Positions 11,506 through 19,013 of a stretch of 57,267 nt of DNA are shown here, in pieces (positions within the stretch are counted from its first letter, which is position 1; the number at the start of each line of letters is the position of its first letter). Below the pieces are notes generated by a model that searched no databases, had not been told where the DNA came from, and was given only the letters and a program-made list of their open reading frames with translations. This DNA comes from Rhodovulum sp. PH10 (GTDB lineage Bacteria > Pseudomonadota > Alphaproteobacteria > Rhizobiales > Xanthobacteraceae), in NCBI RefSeq assembly GCF_000293785.1, contig NZ_AKZI01000058.1:1-57267 (forward strand), written 5' to 3'. The translations under genes and the position numbers were made by a program.

Positions 11506-12477
11506 ATGAGCAACAACGATCACGAGCCGAAACACCACGCGGCCCCGGCCGCAGGAGCGACGGAGACTCCGATGGCCGACATCACGATGGGCGAGGGCGC
11601 GGCGGTGGACGGGGCGGCCCCGGCCGCGGCGGCCCAAGCGCCGAAGAAGCATCACGACTATCATCTGGTCGATCCGAGCCCGTGGCCGGTGATCGGCTCG
11701 GCCTCCGCCTTCGTGATGGCGCTCGGCGCGATCTTCTGGATGCACAACTCCTTCGCGATGGCGCCCTACGTGTTCGCGCTCGGCGCCGCCGGCGTGCTCG
11801 GCACGATGTTCGGCTGGTGGCGCGACGTGATCCGCGAGGCGGAGTACGGCGGCCATCACTCGCGCGTCGTGCAACTCTCGCACCGCTACGGCATGATGCT
11901 GTTCATCGCCTCCGAGGTGATGTTCTTCGTCGCGTGGTTCTGGGCCTATTTCAACTCGGCGCTGTTTCCGGCCGACGCGGTGCACGTCGCCCGCACCGAG
12001 CTGTTCGGCGGCACCTGGCCGCCCAAGGGCATCGAGGTGCTCGACCCGTGGCACCTGCCGCTCCTCAACACGCTGATCCTGCTCACCTCCGGCACCACCA
12101 TCACCTGGGCGCACCACGCGCTGCTGCAGGGCCATCGCGAGGAGGTGAAGTGGGGCTTGATCTGCACCATCGCGCTCGGCCTCACCTTCACGGGCATTCA
12201 GGCCTACGAATATTGGCACGCCCACTTCGCCTTCGCCGGCAACCTGTATGGCGCGACCTTCTTCATGGCGACCGGCTTTCACGGCGCCCACGTGATCATC
12301 GGCACGATCTTCCTGAGTGTCTGCCTCGCTCGCGTCTATGCCGGCCACTTCAGCGCGGAGCATCATCTCGGCTTCGAGTTCGCCGCCTGGTACTGGCACT
12401 TCGTCGACGTCGTGTGGCTCTTCCTGTTCGCCTCCATCTATGTGTGGAGCGCACTCGGCGCCGCGGGGGCACGTTGA
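11506..12477 (+). CDS. ctaE: Cytochrome c oxidase subunit III
   Basis: Core non-catalytic oxidase subunit with seven helices; it stabilises subunit I and its proton uptake. The 323-residue product has an N-terminal hydrophilic extension of about 45 residues, rich in His, Ala and Glu, before the usual HDYHLVDPSPWPVIGS start of the family. Landmarks include EVMFFVAWFWAYFNSALFP, TWPPKGIEVLDPWHLPLLNT, the TGFHGAHVIIG helix and the ending AAWYWHFVDVVWLFLFASIY. It starts 7 bp after ctaG. The N-terminal extension is longer than in many homologues; an internal ATG at 11572 would shorten it. Confidence 0.95.
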   Translation: MSNNDHEPKHHAAPAAGATETPMADITMGEGAAVDGAAPAAAAQAPKKHHDYHLVDPSPWPVIGSASAFVMALGAIFWMHNSFAMAPYVFALGAAGVLGTMFGWWRDVIREAEYGGHHSRVVQLSHRYGMMLFIASEVMFFVAWFWAYFNSALFPADAVHVARTELFGGTWPPKGIEVLDPWHLPLLNTLILLTSGTTITWAHHALLQGHREEVKWGLICTIALGLTFTGIQAYEYWHAHFAFAGNLYGATFFMATGFHGAHVIIGTIFLSVCLARVYAGHFSAEHHLGFEFAAWYWHFVDVVWLFLFASIYVWSALGAAGAR

Positions 12478-12482
12478 CCGGG

Positions 12483-12884
12483 ATGGAGGAGCTTCAGGAT
12501 CGCGCCGCCCACCGAGCCGATGCCAATGCCGCCGCCGCCGGCTTGCGAGGAAAATGCCCGCGCTGCGGGAGAGGGCGGCTGTTCGACGGGTTTCTCGGCA
12601 TCCGTCCGCGCTGCGAGGTGTGCGGGCTCGATTACGCCTTCATCGATTCCGGCGACGGGCCGGCCTTCTTCGTGATGTCGTTCTCGAGCCTGGTGGTGGT
12701 CGCTGCCGCGCTGATCACCGAGATCGCCTATCAGCCGCCGTTCTGGGTTCACGCGGTGCTGTGGCTGCCGCTGATCCTGATCACGACGCTCGCGCCGCTG
12801 CGGCCGCTGAAAGGCCTTCTGATCGGCCTGCAGTATCGCAACAAGGCGGCCGAGGGCCGGCTGGGTCCCGACCAGGGAGAGTGA
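12483..12884 (+). CDS. DUF983 zinc-ribbon membrane protein
   Basis: Small membrane protein of 133 residues found in alphaproteobacterial oxidase operons between ctaE and surf1. A zinc-ribbon-like N-terminal part has two Cys-x2-Cys pairs, in GKCPRCGRGRLFDG and PRCEVCGLDYAF. Two hydrophobic helices follow (about 62-82 and 86-106), with a short charged tail. The conserved DSGDGPAFFVMSF stretch marks the family. Its function is not established; the context suggests a role in oxidase assembly. A TTG nine bases upstream overlaps the ctaE stop and is an alternative start. Confidence 0.88.
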   Translation: MEELQDRAAHRADANAAAAGLRGKCPRCGRGRLFDGFLGIRPRCEVCGLDYAFIDSGDGPAFFVMSFSSLVVVAAALITEIAYQPPFWVHAVLWLPLILITTLAPLRPLKGLLIGLQYRNKAAEGRLGPDQGE

Positions 12885-12888
12885 GACG

Positions 12889-13674
12889 ATGCGTTCGGTC
12901 GAGCCCGCCGCCGCGCCGCGGCGCCGCCTGCTGGTTCCGGCGGTGATGTCGCTGGTCGGCGTCGCGCTGCTGATCGGCCTCGGCGTGTGGCAGCTGCAGC
13001 GCCGCGAATGGAAGCACGCGCTGATCGCGACGCTCGACGAGCGGCTGTCGGCTGCTCCTGTGGCGCTGCCGCCGCCCTCCGCCTGGAACGGCCTGACGCA
13101 AAAGGACGCCGAGTTCTGCCGGGTGAGGCTGTCCGGCACCTATCTGCACGACGCCGAGGCGCTGGTCTATGCGATCGGCTCCGGCGTGCGCGGTAGCGCG
13201 ACCGGCTTCGGCTATCTCGTCTTCACGCCGATGCGGCTCGCCGACGGCAGCCTCGTGATGGTCGACCGCGGGTTCGTGCCGGATGGCCGCAAGAACCCGG
13301 CGACGCGCGCGGACGGGCAGGTGCCGGGAGAGGTCGAGATCGTCGGCGTGCTGCGCTGGCCGGAGACGCGGCCGTTGTTCGCCCCCGACGACGACCCGCA
13401 AAAAAATATCTTCTTCGTGCGCGATCCGGCGATGCTGGCGCAGGCCAAGGGTTTGGCCGGGACGGGGCCGCTCGCGTCGTTCTACGTCGCCAAGGAATCG
13501 CCGCCGGTGCCGGGCGGGATGCCGAAGGCCGGGCCGCTGCAGCCGCATCTGCCGGACAACCACCTGCAATACGCGCTGACTTGGTTTGCGCTGGCGATCG
13601 GTCTCGCGGTGATCTTCTTCGTCTGGGCGTTTGGCGGGCGCCGCACGGGCGCGAAAAGGGTTTCGGCAGGCTGA
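12889..13674 (+). CDS. surf1: SURF1-family oxidase assembly protein
   Basis: Assembly factor thought to help insert heme A into subunit I. The 261-residue protein has the family topology: a first helix at about 13-33 (with LLIGLGVWQLQRREWK), a large periplasmic domain, and a C-terminal helix (about 228-248). Family motifs seen include GTYLHDAEALVY, GFGYLVFTPMRL, VDRGFVP and DNHLQYALTWFALAI. It follows DUF983 by 4 bp and is the last gene of the oxidase operon. I see no clear hairpin/T-tract terminator behind it. Confidence 0.93.
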   Translation: MRSVEPAAAPRRRLLVPAVMSLVGVALLIGLGVWQLQRREWKHALIATLDERLSAAPVALPPPSAWNGLTQKDAEFCRVRLSGTYLHDAEALVYAIGSGVRGSATGFGYLVFTPMRLADGSLVMVDRGFVPDGRKNPATRADGQVPGEVEIVGVLRWPETRPLFAPDDDPQKNIFFVRDPAMLAQAKGLAGTGPLASFYVAKESPPVPGGMPKAGPLQPHLPDNHLQYALTWFALAIGLAVIFFVWAFGGRRTGAKRVSAG

Positions 13675-13818
13675 CACGAAGCCGTCCGGGGGCCGGCAGG
13701 TGCCGGTGGTGCCGGGCGCGCCGGGTCAAATCGAAAAAATCGATCATAGTCAGAAAATCAATGCGTTTGATCTATCGAAGCGCGGCGGTCATGTAGAGCG
13801 CTCCTTTTGGAGGTTCTC

Positions 13819-14916
13819 ATGTCCGATCCGGCGCTGGCGGCCGATGCCGCCGACACCCCCGCTACCCCCGACACGCTCGATACGCGCGATGCCCCCGCGT
13901 CCCGGTCCCGCCGGCTGATGGCCGGGGCCGAAAAGCTCGCCCCCGGTCTCGCCCTCACGGCGGCGATCGCGCTCGGCGCCTACGGGCTGCGCTACGTGCC
14001 GGGCGTGTCGATCCTCAGCCCGCTGATCCTCGCGATCCTGATCGGCATGCTGCTTCACAATGCAATCGGCACGCCGCTGCGGGCGAAGGCCGGCGTCGCC
14101 TTCTCGATGCGGCGGATCCTTCGCTTCGCGATCGTTCTGCTCGGGCTGCAGATCACCGCCCAGCAGGTGGTCGAGATCGGCGGCACGGGGGCGGCGATCG
14201 TCACCGCCTCGCTCGCCGCGACCTTCCTGTTCACCAAGGCGCTCGGCCGGCTGATGGGGATCGAGCGCAAGCTCGCCGAGCTGATCGCCGCCGGCACCTC
14301 GATCTGTGGCGCTTCGGCGGTGATCGCCACCAACACGGTGACCGACGGGTCGGACGAGGACGTCGCCTATGCGGTCGCCTGCGTCACCGTGTTCGGCACC
14401 ATCTCGATGTTCCTCTATCCGCTGCTCGGCACCGCGATGGGTTTGGCGCCGCACCCGTTCGGCCTGTGGGCCGGGGCCTCGATCCACGAGATCGCCCAGG
14501 TGGTGGCGGCGGCGTTCCAGCACGGCACCGATGCGGGCGAGTTCGGCACCATCGCCAAGCTCAGCCGCGTGATGCTCTTGGCGCCGGTGGTCGGGCTGCT
14601 CGGCTTCGCGGCGTCCCGGCGGCGCGACGGCGAGACGCCCTCCCAGGCGGCCCGGCGCGCCCCGCCGATCCCGTGGTTCGTGGTCGGCTTCATCGCGCTG
14701 ATCGGCGTCAACAGCTTCGGCATCGTGCCGGCCGACGCCAAGGCGGTGCTGGTGCCGGCGACCGTGTTCATGCTGGCCATGGCGCTCGCCGCGATGGGCC
14801 TCGAGACCGACATCCGCAAGCTGCGCGCGATGGGGCTCGCGCCGCTGGCGCTCGGCTTTTTCGCCTCGGTGTTCATCTCCGCCTTCAGCCTTGCCCTGGT
14901 GCTGCTCCTCGGGTGA
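13819..14916 (+). CDS. YeiH-family putative sulfate exporter
   Basis: Polytopic inner-membrane protein of 365 residues with about ten helices. Hallmarks of the family are the re-entrant-like motif [12 protein letters not shown] and the later [15 protein letters not shown] hydrophilic N-terminal extension of about 40 residues is rich in Ala, Asp and Thr. Homologues are annotated as sulfate exporters or YeiH transporters, usually beside a LysR regulator, as here; biochemical proof of substrate is thin. A strong GGAGG site precedes the ATG. The 130-bp gap before it contains the only AT-rich stretch between the oxidase operon and this gene and may hold its promoter. Confidence 0.85.
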   Translation: MSDPALAADAADTPATPDTLDTRDAPASRSRRLMAGAEKLAPGLALTAAIALGAYGLRYVPGVSILSPLILAILIGMLLHNAIGTPLRAKAGVAFSMRRILRFAIVLLGLQITAQQVVEIGGTGAAIVTASLAATFLFTKALGRLMGIERKLAELIAAGTSICGASAVIATNTVTDGSDEDVAYAVACVTVFGTISMFLYPLLGTAMGLAPHPFGLWAGASIHEIAQVVAAAFQHGTDAGEFGTIAKLSRVMLLAPVVGLLGFAASRRRDGETPSQAARRAPPIPWFVVGFIALIGVNSFGIVPADAKAVLVPATVFMLAMALAAMGLETDIRKLRAMGLAPLALGFFASVFISAFSLALVLLLG

Positions 14917-14927
14917 TACCCGGAGGC

Positions 14928-15824
14928 ATGACGCTCGATCAGCTGCGCGTCTTCGTCGCCGTCGCCGAGAAGCTGCACGTCACCAAGGCGGCGGCCGCGC
15001 TCGCCATGACCCAGTCGGCCGCGAGTGCCGCCGTGCAGGCGCTGGAGAGCCGGCTCGGCGCCAGGCTGTTCGATCGGGTGGGGCGCGGCATCGCCCTCAC
15101 CGAGGCGGGCCGCGTGCTGCTGCCGGAGGCGAAGGCGGTGCTCGTGCAGGCCGACCGCGCCGAGCGCGCGCTCGCCGAGCTGCAGGGCCTGTCGCGCGGA
15201 ACGCTGGCCGTCTCGGCGAGCCAGACGATTGCCGCCTACTGGCTGCCGCGCCATCTCGCCCGCTTCCACGCCGCGCATCCGGGGATCGGGCTGTCGCTCT
15301 CGATCGGCAACACGGCAGAGGTCGCCCGCGCGGTCGCGCACGGCGAGGCCGATCTCGGCTTCGTCGAAGGCGACGTCGACGATCCCTTGCTGGTCACCGT
15401 GCCGGTCGGCGCCGATCGCCTGGTGCTGGTGGTGGCGAGCGGGCATCCGTTCGCCGGACGGCGCGAGATGGCGCCGGCCGATCTCCTGCGGCTCGACTGG
15501 GTTTTGCGCGAGCGCGGATCGGGCACGCGGCAGGTGTTCGAGGACGCCTTGCGCGGGTTCGGGCTCGACCCGACGGAGCTTTCCGTCGCGCTCGAGCTGC
15601 CGTCGAACGAATCGGTGCGGAGTGCCGTCGAGGCGGGGGCGGGCGCCACCGTGATCTCGCGGCTGGTCGCCGAGGCCGGCATCGCCGCCGGCACGCTGGC
15701 GGTGCTGCCGGTCGCTTTTCCCGAGCGCGCCTTTGCCGCGCTTCGCCACGGCGACCACTGGCGCTCGCGCGCCGAGACGGCGTTTCTCGAGCTGATAGCC
15801 CGCTGTCGCGAGACGTCAGCCTGA
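14928..15824 (+). CDS. LysR-family transcriptional regulator (YeiE/CysB-like)
   Basis: DNA-binding regulator of 298 residues, standard for the family. The N-terminal winged helix (1-60) reads MTLDQLRVFVAVAEKLHVTK then TQSAASAAVQALESRLGARL, the normal recognition helix. The C-terminal periplasmic-binding-like domain (about 90-295) senses a small ligand. A GGAGG site precedes the ATG 11 bp after the exporter's stop. Unlike many LysR regulators it is co-directional with, not divergent from, the YeiH-type gene, so it probably shares its transcript. YeiE-like proteins paired with YeiH are associated with sulfite or sulfur stress in other bacteria; the ligand here is inferred only from context. Confidence 0.88.
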   Translation: MTLDQLRVFVAVAEKLHVTKAAAALAMTQSAASAAVQALESRLGARLFDRVGRGIALTEAGRVLLPEAKAVLVQADRAERALAELQGLSRGTLAVSASQTIAAYWLPRHLARFHAAHPGIGLSLSIGNTAEVARAVAHGEADLGFVEGDVDDPLLVTVPVGADRLVLVVASGHPFAGRREMAPADLLRLDWVLRERGSGTRQVFEDALRGFGLDPTELSVALELPSNESVRSAVEAGAGATVISRLVAEAGIAAGTLAVLPVAFPERAFAALRHGDHWRSRAETAFLELIARCRETSA

Positions 15825-15887
15825 CGTCAGCCGGCGGGGCGGAGGGTGGCGGCGATCGACGCAGGCACCGCCAACGGAGGCATCTCC

Positions 15888-16340
15888 ATGAGAAAAACGC
15901 TCGCCCTCGCGGCTTTCGCCGCGCTCGCCACCCTCGCGACGACCCTGCCGGTCGCCGCGCCGGCCGTTGCCGAGGAGGACCCGCGGACCCTGATCGACCT
16001 GCCGCCCGACGTGCGGGTCGCCTTCCTGGAGCACATGCGCACCCACATGACCTCGCTCGACACGGTGGTGCAGCACGTCGCGGCCGGGCAGTTCGGCGAG
16101 GCCGGCACGGTCGCCCGCCGCGAGATGGCGATCGGGCAGGGGCTCGGCTTCGGCCGCTACATGCCGCCGGAATTCCGCGAGATGGGCTTCGAGTATCACC
16201 GCACGGCCGACGATTTCGCAAAGATCGCCGCGGCGATGCCGGCCGAGCCGACCTCCGCCGACTGGAAGAAGCTGGTGGCCGGCCTCTCCGAGATCACCAT
16301 GCGCTGCAACGGCTGCCACGGCGCGTTCCGGGTGCGCTGA
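15888..16340 (+). CDS. Cytochrome c'-like periplasmic heme protein
   Basis: Exported c-type cytochrome of 150 residues. A signal peptide (about 1-29, cleavage near AVAEE) precedes a four-helix-bundle-like domain. A single heme site, RCNGCHGAFRVR (Cys140, Cys143, His144), lies at the extreme C-terminus, the arrangement of cytochrome c' and c-556. A Met in HMRTHMTSLD near the N-terminal helix could matter for ligation. Such proteins bind NO or act as small electron carriers. It follows the LysR gene by 63 bp on the same strand with its own GGAGG site. A link to sulfur chemistry of the YeiH pair is speculative. Confidence 0.85.
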   Translation: MRKTLALAAFAALATLATTLPVAAPAVAEEDPRTLIDLPPDVRVAFLEHMRTHMTSLDTVVQHVAAGQFGEAGTVARREMAIGQGLGFGRYMPPEFREMGFEYHRTADDFAKIAAAMPAEPTSADWKKLVAGLSEITMRCNGCHGAFRVR

Positions 16341-16570
16341 GGTTTTTTGGCCGTCGTTTTGGCCGTTTCGCGCCGGGGCCGGGCTCGCCGTGGAGGCCGG
16401 TTTTTTCCCGAGGGCGCCCGGCCGAGACACCGCTGCCGGGCGTCGACCGGCGGCGATCGGTCGGCTACGGCAAAAACAAAAACACCGCCTGCGGCCCGCC
16501 ACGACCTGCTACGACAAAAAGCGAAAAACATCACCCGCGGCCCGCGCGGGGCCGCCGAAAACGTCTGCCG

Positions 16571-16600
16571 AAAAGCGGCGAGGCGCACCTCGCCGCAAAA
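16571..16600 (-). terminator. Rho-independent terminator for the leftward membrane-protein gene
   Basis: A perfect 9-bp stem (GCGGCGAGG / CCTCGCCGC) with a 4-nt loop at 16575-16596 is flanked by A4 on both sides. Read leftward, the hairpin is followed by TTTT, about 70 bp after the stop of the gene ending at 16666. The surrounding gap, 16341-16665, is otherwise noncoding. It contains A-rich tracts (near 16470-16530) and another perfect hairpin GGGCCGGC/GCCGGCCC at 16625-16642 without a T-tract. Confidence 0.6.
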
Positions 16601-16665
16601 GCGGATGGCCGTGCCCGACCGGCCGGGCCGGCGAGCCGGCCCGCGCGCCGGCGGCGGTGCCGGCC

Positions 16666-17142
16666 TCAGTTGATGGTCGTGCGCGGCTCCGCCTTGACCG
16701 CCTTCTCCTCGACGATCACCGGCTCGGCCATCGGCGACGGCCGCTCCATCGACACGGTGGTCGTCTTCACCGGCCGATGCGCGCGGCGGATCTGCCAGAC
16801 GTACCACGCCGCGATCACCGCGACGGCGATGCCGAGCTGATAGGGCGGCACCATCAGCGACAGCGCGATCAGCACCAGCGCGACGGTGCAGGCCTTGGCC
16901 ACCTTGGCCTGGTCGGAGAACATCGCGGCGACCCGTGCCCGGGTGTCGTCGTCCATGAACGGCGCGGCGACGCGATCGAGGCCGAACTTCGTCCAGGCGC
17001 CCATGAAGCCGAGGGTGTTCGCCCAGAACAGGAACAATGCGACGGCGAACGCCAGCAGCGCGACGATCACCCCCGGCAGGCCGGTGGCGAAGTCGATGAC
17101 GACCAGGAGGGCGGCGGCGAATGCAATGAGCCAATAAGTCAT
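16666..17142 (-). CDS. Membrane protein of unknown function, four predicted helices
   Basis: The product of 158 residues has hydrophobic segments at about 3-20, 24-42, 84-99 and 102-118. A polar loop (about 44-82) contains DDDTRARVAAMFSDQAKVAK. A soluble charged tail follows (about 119-158), rich in Val, Glu, Lys and Pro. I do not recognise a family. It stands alone on the minus strand with a clear terminator behind it and is divergent from the small gene before hupU. Codon use matches neighbouring genes. Confidence 0.72.
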   Translation of the reverse strand: MTYWLIAFAAALLVVIDFATGLPGVIVALLAFAVALFLFWANTLGFMGAWTKFGLDRVAAPFMDDDTRARVAAMFSDQAKVAKACTVALVLIALSLMVPPYQLGIAVAVIAAWYVWQIRRAHRPVKTTTVSMERPSPMAEPVIVEEKAVKAEPRTTIN

Positions 17143-17325
17143 TTGATCAACCTTCTTGTCGCGAGGGTCCAGGCTCCGTCGCGATGGACGAAGCGACCGG
17201 GGCAGCGTCACCAGACTACCACGAATCTCGGAATCCACAGGGTGTGTGCATGCTTCGCCACACGGTTTCCGGAATGTCGGGCGAAACACCATGGCAACGG
17301 CGCCGCGGCGCAACGGTTTCTTCAG

Positions 17326-17580
17326 GTGTCGAACCACTCTCGCGATCTCGCTTATTTCGTCACGCCGAAGTCGGGTCCGCTGCCGCCGCTGAAGACCCTC
17401 GGCGACGCCAACCGGGCGTTTCTCGAGCTGCCGTTCCGCGCGCGGCGCAAGCCGCATTGGGCGATCGTCGGACGGCTGCTGCTCGCCGCCACCGAATCGG
17501 GCGACGCGATCGACATCCGCTGGGTCACCGATGCGCTGGTTCAGGCGCTCGAGGCAGAAGGCTGGATGTCGCATCGTTAG
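17326..17580 (+). CDS. Small conserved-looking hypothetical protein
   Basis: The 84-residue product starts at GTG (MSNHSRDLAYFVTPKSGPLP) and ends EAEGWMSHR. There is no signal or membrane segment. The central part, [20 protein letters not shown], looks like a compact helical fold. Its composition is normal and unlike an antisense or chance frame, and the style resembles short uncharacterised proteins common in Bradyrhizobiaceae relatives; this is recollection, not a search. No ATG is available in frame and the ribosome site (TTCAGG) is weak. It ends 211 bp before hupU; a link with hydrogen metabolism is not shown. Confidence 0.6.
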   Translation: MSNHSRDLAYFVTPKSGPLPPLKTLGDANRAFLELPFRARRKPHWAIVGRLLLAATESGDAIDIRWVTDALVQALEAEGWMSHR

Positions 17581-17791
17581 ATGCGCATGCGGGGGCGCTG
17601 CCGGCATACGGAGCCGGGCCCGGCCTGCGATCCGGACGGTGGTATCGGCGGCAAAAATGACTCCGGGATTTCCGGGATGGCTGCCCGCTTGCCAGCCGGG
17701 CGGTCGGCGGATCATGATTTGGAGGCGAGCCGGGGCGGGCAGCAGCGGACGAGTGGTGACGGACCGAGGAAGCGGGTCCGGCGGAGGCGGG

Positions 17792-18796
17792 ATGGCGGAA
17801 AATTTCGGCGTTCTGTGGCTGCAGGCCGGCGGCTGCGGCGGCTGCACCATGGCGGCCCTCGACCGCGACGCCGGCGGCTTTGCCGAGCTGTTCTCGCTCG
17901 GCGTCGAGCTTTTGTGGCACCCCTCGTTGAGCGAGGCCACCGGCGCCGAGGTGCGCGACCTGCTCGACGAGATCGCCGGCGGACGACGCCGGCTCGACGC
18001 GCTGGTGATCGAGGGCGCGGTGTTGCGCGGGCCGAACGGCACCGGCCTCGCCCAAAAGCTCGCCGGCACCGGCCGCACCATGCTCGATTGGGTGAAGGCG
18101 CTCGCGCCGCGGGCCGGCAGCGTGGTCGCGGTCGGCAGTTGCGCGGCGTTCGGCGGTGTCACCGCCGGTGCGCCCGATCCGGCGGAAGCCTGCGGCCTCC
18201 AGTTCGACAAGGAGGTTTCGGGCGGCGTGCTGGGGCGAGATTTTCGCGCGAAAAACGGGCTCCCGGTGGTGAACATCGCCGGCTGTGCGCCGCATCCCGG
18301 CTGGATCGGCGAGACGCTCGCCGCGCTCGCGACCGGGCTTCTGACCGCCGACATGCTCGATGCGCTCGGCCGGCCGCGCTTCTTCGCCGATCACCTCGCC
18401 CATCACGGCTGCAGCCGCAACGAGTTCTACGAGTACAAGGCGAGCGCCGGCGAGGCGGGCGCGCGCGGCTGCCTGATGGAGCATCTCGGCTGCAAGGCGA
18501 CCCAGGCGGTCGGTGACTGCAATCAGCGGATCTGGAATGGCGGCGGCGCCTGCACGCACGCGGGGTTTGCCTGCGTCGCCTGCACCGCACCGGGCTTCGA
18601 GGACGGCCGCGATTTTCTGGAGACGCCGAAGGTCGCCGGCATCCCGGTCGGCCTGCCGCTCGACATGCCGAAGGCGTGGTTCATCGCGCTCGCCGCGCTG
18701 TCGAAGTCGGCGACGCCGCGGCGTGTGCGTGCGAACGCCGCCGCCGGCCACGTCGTCGTCGCGCCGCAGCGCAAGCCCGGCAAGGCGCGGCCGTGA
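17792..18796 (+). CDS. hupU: H2-sensing regulatory hydrogenase, small subunit
   Basis: Small (Fe-S) subunit of the cytoplasmic sensor [NiFe]-hydrogenase (HupU/HoxB type), which reports H2 to the HupT kinase. The product is 334 residues and lacks any Tat signal, beginning MAENFGVLWLQAGGCGGCTM with Cys15 and Cys18 as the first two proximal-cluster ligands. The next ligand is in AVGSCAAFGGV, where a Gly occupies the place of the extra cysteine seen in HupS, so the cluster should be ordinary [4Fe-4S]. Distal and medial cluster ligands follow in HHGCSRNEFYEYK, GCLMEHLGCKATQ and the CTHAGFACVACTAPGF region. hupV follows after a 217-bp gap that holds a palindromic repeat. Confidence 0.95.
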   Translation: MAENFGVLWLQAGGCGGCTMAALDRDAGGFAELFSLGVELLWHPSLSEATGAEVRDLLDEIAGGRRRLDALVIEGAVLRGPNGTGLAQKLAGTGRTMLDWVKALAPRAGSVVAVGSCAAFGGVTAGAPDPAEACGLQFDKEVSGGVLGRDFRAKNGLPVVNIAGCAPHPGWIGETLAALATGLLTADMLDALGRPRFFADHLAHHGCSRNEFYEYKASAGEAGARGCLMEHLGCKATQAVGDCNQRIWNGGGACTHAGFACVACTAPGFEDGRDFLETPKVAGIPVGLPLDMPKAWFIALAALSKSATPRRVRANAAAGHVVVAPQRKPGKARP

Positions 18797-18828
18797 CCAC
18801 TTCTGCGACCTGCCTCGGCCTCGCGTTT

Positions 18829-18923
18829 CTCCGCTCGTCCCCGCGAAAGCGGGGACCCAGGCTTTTGTTTTCAGCTACGCCTCCGCACCATCTGGATTCC
18901 CGCTTGCGCGGGAACGAGCGGAG
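18829..18923. repeat. Palindromic repeat between hupU and hupV
   Basis: Perfect 10-bp outer arms (CTCCGCTCGT at 18829-18838 and ACGAGCGGAG at 18914-18923) enclose two internal hairpins: CCCCGC-GAAA-GCGGGG at 18839-18854 and TTCCCGC-TTGC-GCGGGAA near 18898-18915. The whole can fold as a three-way or cruciform structure. This CCCGCGAAAGCGGGGACCCAGG / TGGATTCCCGC type is a familiar intergenic repeat in Hyphomicrobiales. Here it splits two genes whose products form one complex, so it may affect mRNA stability or the HupU:HupV ratio. Confidence 0.75.
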
Positions 18924-19013
18924 AATGGGGTGTCGGCCGTTCCACGTCGCCAGCGCCGCGAGACACGTTCGAGGTCCCGCCCCGCGGGGCGGTGTGCAAG
19001 GGCGCGCGGGCTC

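Noticed and set aside
17140-17152. FNR-type site (TTTGATCAACC)
   Set aside because: TTGATCAA lacks the four-base spacer of an FNR/FixK box and sits at the start of a gene of unknown function.
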